A stretch of DNA of 64,000 bases from Woeseiaceae bacterium. GTDB lineage: Bacteria; Pseudomonadota; Gammaproteobacteria; Steroidobacterales; Woeseiaceae. Every line of letters starts with the position of its first letter. Positions within the stretch are counted from its first letter, which is position 1. The stretch covers positions 176,430 to 240,429 of the forward strand of contig JAJFKT010000030.1 in NCBI GenBank assembly GCA_021773075.1. The letters are read 5' to 3'. The notes below the pieces were generated by a model. It worked only from the letters and a program-made list of their open reading frames with translations, ran no database searches and was not told the DNA's origin. Below are positions 45,301-53,351 of this stretch, piece after piece. Both the position numbers and the translations under genes were made by a program.

Positions 45301-45696
45301 CGCTGGTGGGATGACACTGAGTTCCCTCAGGGTCGTGCAAATCCAGTGATTACAGACGTAAACGGCCTGATCCTTAGTGGTGGACCTGTAGGCCAGGATC
45401 CAGCAGATGTGTTCGAGGAGTTCACGGAGTATGCGTTCGCAATTGACGCTCTGAGAGATCCGTCAATCGGACCATTGCGCGCAGTGACGTCGGCTGATGG
45501 TCAGTGGCATCATGATCTTTCGTTGACTTACAGCTTGGAGAACATGTCGGTAACGGCAGGTATCAACAATGTAACCAATGAAGATCCTCCGCTGATCTCG
45601 CAAGACGCTGGTCCTAACCGTAACAACGCGGTTACTTCAGCACGTTACGACGTGATCGGACGTTCTTACTTCGTAAGACTATTGTTCGGCTTCTAA
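42352..45696 (+). CDS. TonB-dependent receptor, large
   Basis: About 1114 residues from ATG 42352 behind AAGGAG. A signal peptide (about residues 1-33, LVLAMSLCFSTAQAQ), a TonB box-like EIEEIVTTGSRIKRD, a plug (VNLRGLGCERTLVLINGRRL, GLSTVYGADAVAGVVNVRL) and a large barrel follow, ending SYFVRLLFGF. Several cysteine pairs in surface loops (SSCVNLRGLGC, FSSCLRR, PTSPGCG) suggest disulfide-braced loops. The size and the GSRIKRD start put it in the group of carbohydrate, peptide or siderophore receptors typical of marine gammaproteobacteria. It stands as a single gene with its own promoter and terminator. Confidence 0.92.
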   Translation: MSISRSWLRLLSVSPLVLAMSLCFSTAQAQDGAGNDEDEIEEIVTTGSRIKRDTFSTTTPIQVLNTEDAARIGVASISELMQKSTAVSGTKIDGSLNSNAGQTNASEAPSAGGIGSSCVNLRGLGCERTLVLINGRRLGLAGIRGAPPQPDINLIPIGMVEAVDVLTGGLSTVYGADAVAGVVNVRLKSDFEGVQFTGTTELTDEEGGEIYQAGMVAGVGNDAGNVTLGFEYSRQLRVTTGDRDFSSCLRRGIRGIGQDANGRRFTNCASDFPDDWAFIGQDLFATGELVWDGGDFNTLSAADRNRLLYTPGRTDIGVPNFSTFLSIDPTLMTSVEGLCPTSPGCGTGNGYNRFRFTNSQGNDQFDRAQADLWRPWERFSVVANGHVDPGWGGNSELYFEAYYFNRQNSVIAATEQVFPTILGQIPLVFEDSDLPVLDANNLPIMVDNPFNPFSVDVSPILTLDSIPQTFDVELQQSRIVTGIRGDLFQTESWTYDVAASYDRAVGFVKQPILLENNLFFATQTVRAQAGALLLADGVTPNPNAGVATGTTICGGHVGSDINGQFTLPDCVVADFLNPSIGNNPGISSGRFATQAEQDYLVQNRTNRTVTEFKQVMAYLAGDLFELPAGSVGSAFGVEFREDAINSQNSAAGVLGLNAAENPLQEGETIGERTTFDIYGEVSAPLLVDAGIADLLQVDLAVRFTDDENFGEETVYKVGALWDINEWISVNAAFNTSFRAPNLREQFLADQAGALAGNSDPCHSVGFNQLLPGPGKEQLRANCLLSGVDPTTLGQGFTVAIPTSVGGAAALLPETSDSFTSTLTLKQPWFDRFDFDVAVTYFDIQIEDTVRALEAETIVNRCYFDQPGLTSPFCARVERNRPNSAPDQRFISFVRAGFVNTGEESVTGFDITTRLNMDIAGVAVNWATGSTLLSERLSQEFPPSDALPNGSAIVDNVGRIGNPEATFQSTLALSTGDWDIIWQARWWDDTEFPQGRANPVITDVNGLILSGGPVGQDPADVFEEFTEYAFAIDALRDPSIGPLRAVTSADGQWHHDLSLTYSLENMSVTAGINNVTNEDPPLISQDAGPNRNNAVTSARYDVIGRSYFVRLLFGF

Positions 45697-45721
45697 TCCT
45701 TGGATTAGTGAGTAAGAATAG

Positions 45722-45752
45722 AACCGGAGCCTTTTGGCTCCGGTTTTTTTTT
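45722..45752 (+). terminator. Rho-independent terminator of the TonB-dependent receptor gene
   Basis: AACCGGAGCC (45722-45731) and GGCTCCGGTT (45736-45745) form a perfect 10-bp stem with a TTTT loop, followed by a run of nine T ending at 45752. It is the clearest intrinsic terminator in the window. Confidence 0.95.
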
Positions 45753-45762
45753 GGAGGCGAAA

Positions 45763-46323
45763 ATGAATAACGAGACAAGAACTCGATGCCTACTGTTGCT
45801 GGCTGGCCTCGTTGCCTATGGTGGCGTCGCCCAGGCCGAAGAGAGCGCCAGTCTGCAAGCACGCCTGCTGGTTTGTGACGGCATTGTCGGTAAGGATGAG
45901 AAGCTTGCTTGTTTCAATGCGATTGTGGACAGCCTGGATAGAAGCGCGCCGCGAGCCGCCCAAGCAAGTGAGCCGCAACGGCACGCGGAACCCACACCCA
46001 CAGCCAGCGTCCCTGCCGTGAGTGGGCCGGTCGCAGAGGCTGCGACGCCGCAACCGGATAGCGACTACGGCTTAACACCCAAGAAGGAAAGGAAAGCTGA
46101 AGCAGAATCATTTGCAGCGACGATTGTTCGTGTTTGGATGCATCACGATGAACGATTCAGTGTTGAGCTGGATAACGGCCAACGATGGCGCGAGACCCAG
46201 GGAACCAGGGTGGGCAAACCTAAAGAAGGCGCCATGGTTACGGTTTCACCGGGTAGTTTTGGCAGTTTTCGCATGAAAATCGACGGGATCAGCCGCAAGG
46301 CCTGGGTACGACGGACACGGTAA
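45763..46323 (+). CDS. Secreted hypothetical protein with N-terminal two-Cys helix motif
   Basis: About 186 residues from ATG 45763 (GGAGG upstream, just after the terminator). Signal peptide residues about 1-25 (CLLLLAGLVAYGGVAQA), then a short helical motif VCDGIVGKDEKLACFNAIVDSL of the kind seen at the N-terminus of several gammaproteobacterial periplasmic proteins (two Cys, then RLACY-like). A proline-rich low-complexity linker (residues about 65-105) leads to a C-terminal beta domain (TIVRVWMHHDERFSVELDN, MVTVSPGSFGSFRMKI). The function is unknown. Confidence 0.6.
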   Translation: MNNETRTRCLLLLAGLVAYGGVAQAEESASLQARLLVCDGIVGKDEKLACFNAIVDSLDRSAPRAAQASEPQRHAEPTPTASVPAVSGPVAEAATPQPDSDYGLTPKKERKAEAESFAATIVRVWMHHDERFSVELDNGQRWRETQGTRVGKPKEGAMVTVSPGSFGSFRMKIDGISRKAWVRRTR

Positions 46324-46361
46324 ACCGCCGCTAGCATTCTGCGATCGAAGCCGGTTGTGAA

Positions 46362-48122
46362 TCAGTTGCGAGGAATTGCCTTATCCAGCACCAGGGCGCG
46401 GACAAATTTGACGGGCGGCGAGCCGTAACTCAACGCCTGGTCATGATAGCGTCGCAGGGTGAACTCATCACCCCACGCTCTTTCAACGGCCTCTCGCATT
46501 TCGATGTGTTCTTGATAGCCAACGAAATAGGTCGATAGCTGCGCAGAGGTGAGCTGTGCACGCACCCATTTTAGCGCTGCTTCCCGCTCCTCCTGAAAAC
46601 CACCCTCGACCATTAGTTTCATGGCGGCGTCTCGATTCATTCCATCGACATGAATGGCGGAGTCGATTATCGCGTTCGTTATAACCCGCAAATACCATTT
46701 CAAATTGATGAGTTTCATCAGCGGGTCATGATCAAGGTAGCCCTGGGCAATCATCATCCGTTCTGCATAAACACCCCAACCCTCGACGAACGTGCCCGAC
46801 CAAAGCACTGAACGCAAAGCAGACGGGTAACGATTGCTCAATGCAATCTGCAAATAATGGCCCGGGACTCCTTCATGAATTGTGAGGTCCTGAATAGAAT
46901 ACATATTGTATTCACGCAAAAAAGACTGTACCTGTTCTTCATTCCAATCAGCCGGCAGCGGCGCGACAGCATAAAAGGCCGGCTGGTCGCGGTCGAGCGG
47001 ACCGGGTGGGTCCAGATAGGCAACGCTCACACCACGCTGAAACTCGGGCATGATAATAATTTCGACCGGCTCATCCGGCATTGTCACGATATTCCTCTCG
47101 ACAACGAAGTCGATCGCCTGCTGTAACTGTTCCTTCGCGACCGCGACTATTCCATCGCGAGGCGGCAGCACCGAATAGGCCTGCTCAAGGGCTGCCCGAA
47201 TGATAGTTTGCTTGTACGATTCATCGGGATGATCGGGAAACGCGGTGTATGGATGCTTTATGATGTAAACGGTTTTCGCGACTTCATACATCGCGTTACG
47301 AACGGTTTCGTACTCCTGTTCAGCGAGCGCCGTTATTTCCCGGCGACTCAGAGGTGAATTCAGAGCAAAAGCGAGCTTAATGTCATAGAGCTCGGCACCC
47401 AAGCGGAAATCACCGGCAGCTCTTGGCAATAGCTCCTCTTCCAACCACGCCTGGTGCTCCGCGACCGCGTTCTTAGCCAGTTCGATGGCGGTGTTCAGTT
47501 GCTGTTGTTCTGCTTCCTTGAGAACACTCATTTCAGGAACAATCATCGTGTCTATGATTGATGTTAGCCCGGGGGCTTGTTTGATTGCCGTTTCGGCATG
47601 AATTTTCGGAACACGCTCCGGTTGTATCGCCGCGCGTGCCTGCTCAAGAAATCGTGGCACCTGATTTAGTCGAGCCGTTGCATTCCTGAGTCGCTGCGTT
47701 ATCGGCGCGAAGTCCCTGGCAAGCAGCGAATAGATAGAGCTGCCCGAAATGTCAATGTAATACAAGGGATTCCAGGCCCACTCCTGCAGCTCGTCCATTG
47801 ACCACAGGTCGGACTGCAGTTGGTTTATCAAAATCTCGGCATCAATCTGATTTGCACGATTTAAGGAATCGAGATCAAATGCTTCAAGTGCCGCGATGTA
47901 CTCTCTTAAGAGTTCGCGTCTTTGTGCACGCGCGGTGGCATCTACATTGTCGAGCTTGTCATCAGCGCTATGTTCGCCGACATAGGTTGCGAATACCGGC
48001 GAGAAATTCGCGAGATCGCTAATATATTCATTAGCAAGATTTTGAAAAGCCTCATCAATCGAACTGGCGATGGCCGAGCTGCTTAATAAAAGAACAATCA
48101 GGAACAAAATTACACGTTTCAC
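46362..48122 (-). CDS. DUF885 family metallopeptidase, exported
   Basis: A 586-residue protein with a signal peptide (VILFLIVLLLSSSAIAS). The zinc motif TIHEGVPGHYLQIAL (His416, Glu417, His422) and the downstream WGVYAERMM and GMNRDAAMKLMVEGGF segments identify the DUF885 family, related to M32-type carboxypeptidases. It probably cleaves peptides in the periplasm. The start ATG 48122 is preceded by a short upstream region shared with the divergent L,D-transpeptidase gene (71-base gap). Confidence 0.9.
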   Translation of the reverse strand: MKRVILFLIVLLLSSSAIASSIDEAFQNLANEYISDLANFSPVFATYVGEHSADDKLDNVDATARAQRRELLREYIAALEAFDLDSLNRANQIDAEILINQLQSDLWSMDELQEWAWNPLYYIDISGSSIYSLLARDFAPITQRLRNATARLNQVPRFLEQARAAIQPERVPKIHAETAIKQAPGLTSIIDTMIVPEMSVLKEAEQQQLNTAIELAKNAVAEHQAWLEEELLPRAAGDFRLGAELYDIKLAFALNSPLSRREITALAEQEYETVRNAMYEVAKTVYIIKHPYTAFPDHPDESYKQTIIRAALEQAYSVLPPRDGIVAVAKEQLQQAIDFVVERNIVTMPDEPVEIIIMPEFQRGVSVAYLDPPGPLDRDQPAFYAVAPLPADWNEEQVQSFLREYNMYSIQDLTIHEGVPGHYLQIALSNRYPSALRSVLWSGTFVEGWGVYAERMMIAQGYLDHDPLMKLINLKWYLRVITNAIIDSAIHVDGMNRDAAMKLMVEGGFQEEREAALKWVRAQLTSAQLSTYFVGYQEHIEMREAVERAWGDEFTLRRYHDQALSYGSPPVKFVRALVLDKAIPRN

Positions 48123-48192
48123 CGCTTACCCCGATCAATGTTGGACTACAGCGGACCTTAGCATGACCGCGCCATAGCTGTAATATCAGCCT

Positions 48193-49104
48193 ATGCGCAA
48201 AATAAATATCTCGGTCCTTGCGACTCTAATTCTCAGTTCACCCTCCAGCACACTCGCCGACGGTGAGCTGCCCGCAATGTTGATTCGAATTCCCGAGTCC
48301 GTGACGACGCTCTTCATCGCAGAAACAACAACGGCGGAATTTCACCGCTTCCATCGCGGGCCCGACGGTATTCTTCAGAGCGGCAGCTACTACATGTCGA
48401 TCGGCGAGCAGGGGCCCGGCAAAGACGTTTCCGGTGATAAGCGTACGCCGCTTGGGGCCTATTTTGTGACGGAGCAGCTCGATACGTCGAAACTGCACGA
48501 GAAGTACGGGGTGACGGCATTCCCGTTGGACTATCCTAATGCGTGGGACCAGCGAGCAGGTCGGGACGGTGACGGTATATGGGTACACGGAGTTCATCCT
48601 GCTGGAGGCAAGCGCCCTGAACGTGATACGGATGGCTGTATCGCCCTGCCAAATGAAGACCTAAGCGCGTTGCTTGACGATTTTGAGAGCAATGTTACCC
48701 CGGTGTTGGTGACGCGTAAGGTCAGTTGGGTGGCCGCTACAGAAACTGACTTAATTCGCGAAGCACTCGAGCAAAACATTACGCTTTGGGCGCGAAGTCA
48801 GACGCAGGGTGACGTGTATTCATACCTCAGTCTTTACGACGACAGTTTTGTTCGCTGGGGTTTGAACAAGGCAGAATGGTCGGCGTTAGTCCTGCGAAAC
48901 ATGGACCAGCACGATGCAGGCGATCAGGTGCTCGGCGTTAGCGATCTGCTGCTGCTGGCTTATCCGGAAGAGGACGGAATTTTCTTCAGCCGCTTTCAGA
49001 TAACCGAGACTACCGGCATGCGGGAAACCCGCAGAATGGCGCGATTATATTGGCGCCGCGATGAGAGCGGCGCCTTCAGGATAGTCGCCGAGGATAACGG
49101 TTAA
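48193..49104 (+). CDS. L,D-transpeptidase (YkuD) with C-terminal NTF2-like domain
   Basis: A 303-residue protein: signal peptide (residues 1-22), a YkuD catalytic domain with GDKRTPLGAYFV and the active-site stretch from VHGVHPAGG to RDTDGCIALP (His132, Cys149), then a C-terminal alpha+beta domain (TLWARSQTQGDVYSYLSLYDD) like NTF2/SnoaL-type domains that follow YkuD in some gammaproteobacterial enzymes. It either cross-links peptidoglycan or attaches or detaches envelope proteins. The stop codon overlaps the dsbA-like gene by 4 bases on the other strand. Confidence 0.88.
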   Translation: MRKINISVLATLILSSPSSTLADGELPAMLIRIPESVTTLFIAETTTAEFHRFHRGPDGILQSGSYYMSIGEQGPGKDVSGDKRTPLGAYFVTEQLDTSKLHEKYGVTAFPLDYPNAWDQRAGRDGDGIWVHGVHPAGGKRPERDTDGCIALPNEDLSALLDDFESNVTPVLVTRKVSWVAATETDLIREALEQNITLWARSQTQGDVYSYLSLYDDSFVRWGLNKAEWSALVLRNMDQHDAGDQVLGVSDLLLLAYPEEDGIFFSRFQITETTGMRETRRMARLYWRRDESGAFRIVAEDNG

Positions 49105-49937
49105 CGAAGTCCTTCACGAACGGTGAGTTCGTCGATGAGTTCAAACAGGTTGTCGTAGCTACCGGCAGTACCTGCATCAGTACGATATTTGCCATTGATG
49201 ATCATTGTCGGAACGCTGGTGATACCGTAGCGTCGTGCCAGATCCCGCCCCAGGCGCATTGCCTGATTGACTTCAAAAGAACTCCAGGTCCGCTGGAAAT
49301 CTTCCTCACTGACACCGGCGCGCACAAACAGGCGCCCGATTGTAGTTTCAGATGTCAGACGATTACCTCTGCGATGAAACTCCTCAAACACCATATTACG
49401 AAACGCGCTTTGGTCTGCGAGTTTGCCGTTTTTCGCGAGAGAGACTTCTGTGTAGTAGATCTGCGCATGTAGTTCAGCCAGCTGATTAAACATCGCTGGA
49501 ATTCGCACCAGACGAATACCCGGGTCCTTGGTTTTCGCCCAGTTTTCGACGAAAGGCTCCAGCGTGAAGCAATGTGGGCAGCTGTACATGAATACTTCAG
49601 CGACCTCGATCTTGTCTGCCGAACCAACGATTGGTTGTGCGGGTATCAAGCGGCTGAAATGTTGGCCCTCTTTATACTTCCAGTTCATAACAGCGGCCGG
49701 GTCATCCGCTTGTGCCAGAAGGATCGCTTTATTCTCGGGCTCTGCCTCAGCCGCAGACTCTTCGACGACTTCAAGCGTCTCCGTCTCTGTGGCAACACTC
49801 TCGGTCGTCTCGACAGCGGCTGCTTCCGCCTGCTCTTCGACAACGGCGTCTTCAGTAGCCGGCACTTCGGTGGTTTCTTCCTTGCTACAGGCTGATGCCA
49901 GGAGCGCGACTGCAAATATCCAGATTAATTTTTTCAT
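49101..49937 (-). CDS. dsbA: DsbA-type thiol:disulfide oxidoreductase, lipoprotein form
   Basis: A 278-residue protein. A lipobox (LLASACS, Cys17) replaces the usual cleavable signal peptide, and an unusual acidic Glu/Ala/Thr-rich linker of about 55 residues precedes the thioredoxin-like domain with active site SCPHC (Cys120, Cys123) and cis-Pro in SVPTMIIN. DsbA oxidises periplasmic cysteines. The tethered form with a long acidic arm is unlike E. coli DsbA and may fix it at the membrane. Immediately after it (2 bases) lies cytochrome c4, the same neighbour as in Pseudomonas. Confidence 0.9.
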   Translation of the reverse strand: MKKLIWIFAVALLASACSKEETTEVPATEDAVVEEQAEAAAVETTESVATETETLEVVEESAAEAEPENKAILLAQADDPAAVMNWKYKEGQHFSRLIPAQPIVGSADKIEVAEVFMYSCPHCFTLEPFVENWAKTKDPGIRLVRIPAMFNQLAELHAQIYYTEVSLAKNGKLADQSAFRNMVFEEFHRRGNRLTSETTIGRLFVRAGVSEEDFQRTWSSFEVNQAMRLGRDLARRYGITSVPTMIINGKYRTDAGTAGSYDNLFELIDELTVREGLR

Positions 49938-49939
49938 GC

Positions 49940-50569
49940 TTACCTAAGACCCTGTACGTAGGAAGAAAGTGCCGCAATTTCTTTATCATCAAGGTTTGCT
50001 GCAATGTCCCGCATGATGCTGGTCTTGCCATCGGTGGTGCGGGTGCCGTTTGCATAGTCTTTCAGCTGTTTGGTCGTGTAAGCGGCATGCTGTCCCTGCA
50101 GAGCGGGATATTTAGCCGCTGGATTACCGCGACCCGTTGGGCCGTGGCATGCAAGGCAGGCCGACGCTTGGTCTCTTTTGTCACCACCTCGGTACAGAGC
50201 CTCGCCTGCGCTAAGAAGGCTCTCATCAGCGACAGACTGGGCTGCGCCAGGCAGGCTTTCGAAATACACAGCGAGATTCGCCATGTCTTCGTCCGACAGC
50301 ATCATTGCCTGGCTGGCCATCAACGGGTCTTTTCGACTGCCGTCTTTGAATGCTTTCAATTGCGCCAGGATGTAGGGAGCATTTTGCCCTGCGAGATTTG
50401 GCCACATCGGGCTGGCGCTGTTACCGTCAGCGCCATGGCATGCACCGCAGGTAATCGACTTTGCCTTGCCGGCATCTGCTGATCCGTCGACGAGGCTTTC
50501 CGCCTGAATTTGCGAGCTTGCCAGTGCGAGACCGGCGATAATGAACAGCGGTGAGAGCGTATTTTTCAT
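49940..50569 (-). CDS. Cytochrome c4
   Basis: A 209-residue dihaem cytochrome: signal peptide residues 1-23, two CxxCH haem motifs (ITCGACHG with Cys41/Cys44/His45 and ACLACHG with Cys138/Cys141/His142), each followed by its Met ligand region (LMASQAMM; TSIMRDIA). It shuttles electrons to terminal oxidases. Positioned between dsbA and engB as in Pseudomonas and relatives. Confidence 0.95.
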   Translation of the reverse strand: MKNTLSPLFIIAGLALASSQIQAESLVDGSADAGKAKSITCGACHGADGNSASPMWPNLAGQNAPYILAQLKAFKDGSRKDPLMASQAMMLSDEDMANLAVYFESLPGAAQSVADESLLSAGEALYRGGDKRDQASACLACHGPTGRGNPAAKYPALQGQHAAYTTKQLKDYANGTRTTDGKTSIMRDIAANLDDKEIAALSSYVQGLR

Positions 50570-50770
50570 ATCGTGTGACCGTGACTTCCCTGCTATGGGT
50601 TCAATAGTAATTCGAATTCTGTATGTGGCGCCGAACGCTGGCGCCGGTCCTGGAAGGTTCCTTCGACTTATCGGGCTACCTTGCTGCGTGGCCTCGAACC
50701 CGTCAGACTAGCTAACCGGTCCTGTGCTCAGCAGCCCCAAATTATACACATTATCCGCAGGACGTACCCC

Positions 50771-51367
50771 ATGTCGCAATACGCAGAAGCCCACTTCATC
50801 AAGAGCGCGAACGCCGTAAGCCAGTTCGTAGCGGATGAAGGGACAGAGGTCGCCGTCGCAGGTCGCTCGAATTCAGGCAAGTCCAGCGCTATCAATATTA
50901 TTGTCAACCGTCGCCAGTTCGCGAGAACCAGCAAAACGCCCGGACGCACACAGCTAGTGAATTTCTTCAGTCTTCGCGAGCAGCAGCGGCTGGTCGACCT
51001 GCCGGGTTATGGATTTGCCAAGGTCTCGGACAAGATGCGCTTCCATTGGCGCGAGCTGATGGCCGACTACTTCGAGTCCCGGCACAGCCTGAAGGGGTTG
51101 TTCTTGATCGTCGACATTCGCCGCCAGATCACGGCGTTCGATGAGCAGATGCTGGCATTTGCGGAACAGACGGGTTTGCCAACGCATGTGCTGCTGACCA
51201 AGACCGACAAACTCAAGCGCGGGCAGGCCGCCACGGCATTGCTGGAGGTGCGCAAAAAGCTTGGCGACATAGCGACCGTGCAACAGTTTTCGGCGCTAAC
51301 GCGGCTTGGTGAGGACGAGGCGCGGACTAAACTGGATGAATTCCTGGCGCTTTCAGAGCATCAATGA
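50771..51367 (+). CDS. engB: Ribosome-assembly GTPase EngB (YihA/YsxC)
   Basis: About 198 residues from ATG 50771; a TTG 90 bases upstream would add a non-family extension. G1 GRSNSGKSS, G2 KTPGRTQLVNFF, G3 DLPGYGFAKVS and G4 LTKTDKLKRGQA identify EngB. It binds GTP and helps assemble the large ribosomal subunit. It is divergent from cytochrome c4 with a 201-base gap in which no further gene was seen. Confidence 0.95.
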   Translation: MSQYAEAHFIKSANAVSQFVADEGTEVAVAGRSNSGKSSAINIIVNRRQFARTSKTPGRTQLVNFFSLREQQRLVDLPGYGFAKVSDKMRFHWRELMADYFESRHSLKGLFLIVDIRRQITAFDEQMLAFAEQTGLPTHVLLTKTDKLKRGQAATALLEVRKKLGDIATVQQFSALTRLGEDEARTKLDEFLALSEHQ

Positions 51368-51947
51368 CATCCGCCAATAAAATAACCCCGAAGCAATGGT
51401 TGTAGCCATCACCCCGGGGTCAGAAGAAGCAAGCAGCTTGGGGTTGCCGCATTGCGCGCCTGTTTAGGGAGGTAAACAGGCGAGTGACTTATGCACTCAG
51501 TAGATTAGAGGGAGCTAGTCACCATGAGTTCAACGAAATTTCAAAGACTTTGATAAACAAAGGAAAGTAAGGAGGACGCCTGCCAGAGACGTTTTCAGGT
51601 CGTGCTATATTTTTGCGACGTCCAATGTCCGCTAATTCCAGGACCGGCCGCTGAGACGGTCAGTATTAGTTCGGTCAATTGCAGCCGCTCGCGGTGGCGA
51701 TTTCAGTGTATTCATGGGCTGCGCTGCGAGGGAATTTCCAGTTGGAGTATCAGCTTTGCGGTTGCTGACGTCAGCGACTGCCTTTCTACTTAAGAACGAA
51801 ATCTTGCCGGAATTTACAACGGACTGTTATGGGGGCGCCATCCTGAATAGCAGGCTCAAATATCCAATCCGATACCGCAATCCGTGTATGTGTGTAAAAA
51901 ATTCGCCAAGTTTTTCTGTCCGTCTGCAATGGGTCAACTGCCGAAAT
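51368..51947. other. Structured gene-free region downstream of engB (possible sRNA, repeat relics)
   Basis: No convincing gene lies in these 580 bases. The left third is strongly structured: CGCCTGTTTA (51457-51466) and TAAACAGGCG (51473-51482) form a perfect 10-bp stem with the loop GGGAGG; GAGTG/CACTC (51482-51498) forms another; further GGA motifs follow at 51510-51513 and 51551-51575. On the minus strand ACCCCG ... CGGGGT (51384-51420) encloses ATGG/CCAT and is followed by TTATTTTATT, terminator-like. The right part (51617-51780) has GC-rich inverted stretches resembling degenerate dispersed repeats. In Pseudomonas the ErsA/Spot 42-type sRNA maps next to engB, so an sRNA here is plausible but unproven. 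Confidence 0.45.
51923..51947 (+). repeat. Short repeat copy A bracketing a three-gene patch
   Basis: TCTGCAATGGGTCAACTGCCGAAAT-type sequence; the core CTGCAATGGGTCA is identical to copy B at 53887-53911, and 21 of the 24 aligned positions following the first base agree. It ends at the base before the stop of the minus-strand gene 51948-52325. Confidence 0.7.
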
Positions 51948-52325
51948 CTACCAGCCGTATTGTTCGCCTTCATCCCCGACGATTCCAGCGTTCAGAGTGA
52001 CGGCGAGTTGAGTGGCAATGATCCTTACCGGACTCTTTGGTGAATCAATATCTTCCGTGGCCTTGAACGAAGCCCTTCCATTTGAGAAGCGAAAGGTGGG
52101 GAGCCACTCTTCGCGACGACCAATGCCGAATACGCCACCACTGGTAACGAGAATTTCGGCATCACCGTCATTGCACCCGATTCGAATCTCCTCGCCGGAC
52201 CCTGGGTTGATTGCCACAGTGTCGTCAGTCTTTTGGCGAACGTACGGATTGGATTCCAAAACGGATACCCATTCCTCAAGCGAAATCTCTTGTTCGTCTC
52301 GTTCTATATGAAGCTCATATGCCAT
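51948..52325 (-). CDS. Small hypothetical protein, immunity-like
   Basis: A 125-residue soluble protein without signal or membrane segment. It starts MAYELHIERDEQEISLEEWV, has a central GIGRREEWLPTFRFSNGRASFKA beta segment and ends IVGDEGEQYGW. The combination of a 'helix then W/GDEGE-x-Y end' with small size resembles proteins often found as orphan immunity proteins or single cassettes in proteobacteria, but no family was recognised with certainty. It is the first of three small same-strand genes flanked by short repeats. Confidence 0.6.
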   Translation of the reverse strand: MAYELHIERDEQEISLEEWVSVLESNPYVRQKTDDTVAINPGSGEEIRIGCNDGDAEILVTSGGVFGIGRREEWLPTFRFSNGRASFKATEDIDSPKSPVRIIATQLAVTLNAGIVGDEGEQYGW

Positions 52326-52395
52326 TTGATATTGCCGATTTTGACTGTGGCGATGACCGGCTTCTTGGGGTCAGCAGACGTCGCTCCGTTTAATA

Positions 52396-53157
52396 TCATG
52401 AACTCGCCATCTCGACTTTTGCCGACTGAGTTCCACTTTCGTCGGGCTTTTTGCTCGAATCGTCGTTAGTACCAGGGCGAACAATATCTGAATGCTCTCT
52501 CGATATAACAATAGCAAACCGGGTTTCACTTCCATATGTTCCGCCGACAGTGCTTTCACCTCCCGACGCTTGCCACCATCCGCTATTACTCATTTCGGGA
52601 TTGAATGTGTTCCAAGGTCCGCGATCTTGACTGTAGGAAACACCCGCAACCACGCAATATCGACTACGACACTCAACGAATTCAAAAACCACCTCGAGAT
52701 CTGGACCTCGCTCTGCGATGTATTGATTTATGCCTAGTTCCATTGCGTCAGCCCAAGCATTGTCGCGAGAATCGCTCATAAACCGGTCATAAAGTTCAGG
52801 CGTTTTGAGGTTCTTGGGAAGTTCTCGCGGTTTGAGCATCGTGTCATATGGTTGAGGAACAGGCGACGTTACGACTAACTGGGCGAGCTCAGGCGCAGAT
52901 GTATCACCCACCAATATAGGTGGGTGAAAATTATCCACACTACTCTCAACATCGGCACGACCAATTTCTATTTTGCTTAGCCCAACGACTCCGGAACTGA
53001 CTGACTCCATTCCATGCTTTTGAGATTCTGAATCGAGAACGGGCGCAGGAAACGTAAACGAATATTCGTCTTCAACTCCTAGGAACTGTTGACCAATCGA
53101 AGTCGCCACTACTCCCAAAATTACACCGACTGCTAGAAAGAATATGTTGCGCCTCAT
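52396..53157 (-). CDS. Membrane-anchored hypothetical protein with CX4C domain
   Basis: A 253-residue protein: N-terminal membrane anchor (IFFLAVGVILGVVATSIGQ), a low-complexity linker of about 80 residues, then a globular domain in which FVECRSRYCVVAGVSY (Cys163, Cys168) probably forms a disulfide, ending in a Ser/Lys/Asp-rich tail. It has the same architecture and CX4C motif as the next gene, suggesting a divergent paralogue. GGGGGAAAC lies before the ATG. Function unknown; the exported domain is presumably periplasmic. Confidence 0.6.
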   Translation of the reverse strand: MRRNIFFLAVGVILGVVATSIGQQFLGVEDEYSFTFPAPVLDSESQKHGMESVSSGVVGLSKIEIGRADVESSVDNFHPPILVGDTSAPELAQLVVTSPVPQPYDTMLKPRELPKNLKTPELYDRFMSDSRDNAWADAMELGINQYIAERGPDLEVVFEFVECRSRYCVVAGVSYSQDRGPWNTFNPEMSNSGWWQASGGESTVGGTYGSETRFAIVISREHSDIVRPGTNDDSSKKPDESGTQSAKVEMASS

Positions 53158-53351
53158 AGTTTCCCCCGTGTTTTATCGATGCCTGGGTGGCTGAGACTCA
53201 TGTACTCAACGAACCCTTGATTGCTATAACAACAGATCGCTTTGGGTTATCAACAGCCGGCCAACATCCCATCACCTGGACCGCTGCTTTTTCCGTAAGC
53301 AGTCACTCGATACCGTTTGATTCTAAGGACGGCAGTCTGCCAACAACGGAC

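Noticed and set aside
51602..51793. Small reading frame in the gap after engB (63 residues, GTG-type start)
   Set aside because: No ribosome site at suitable spacing, no signal or family resemblance, and it lies in what looks like degenerate repeat DNA.
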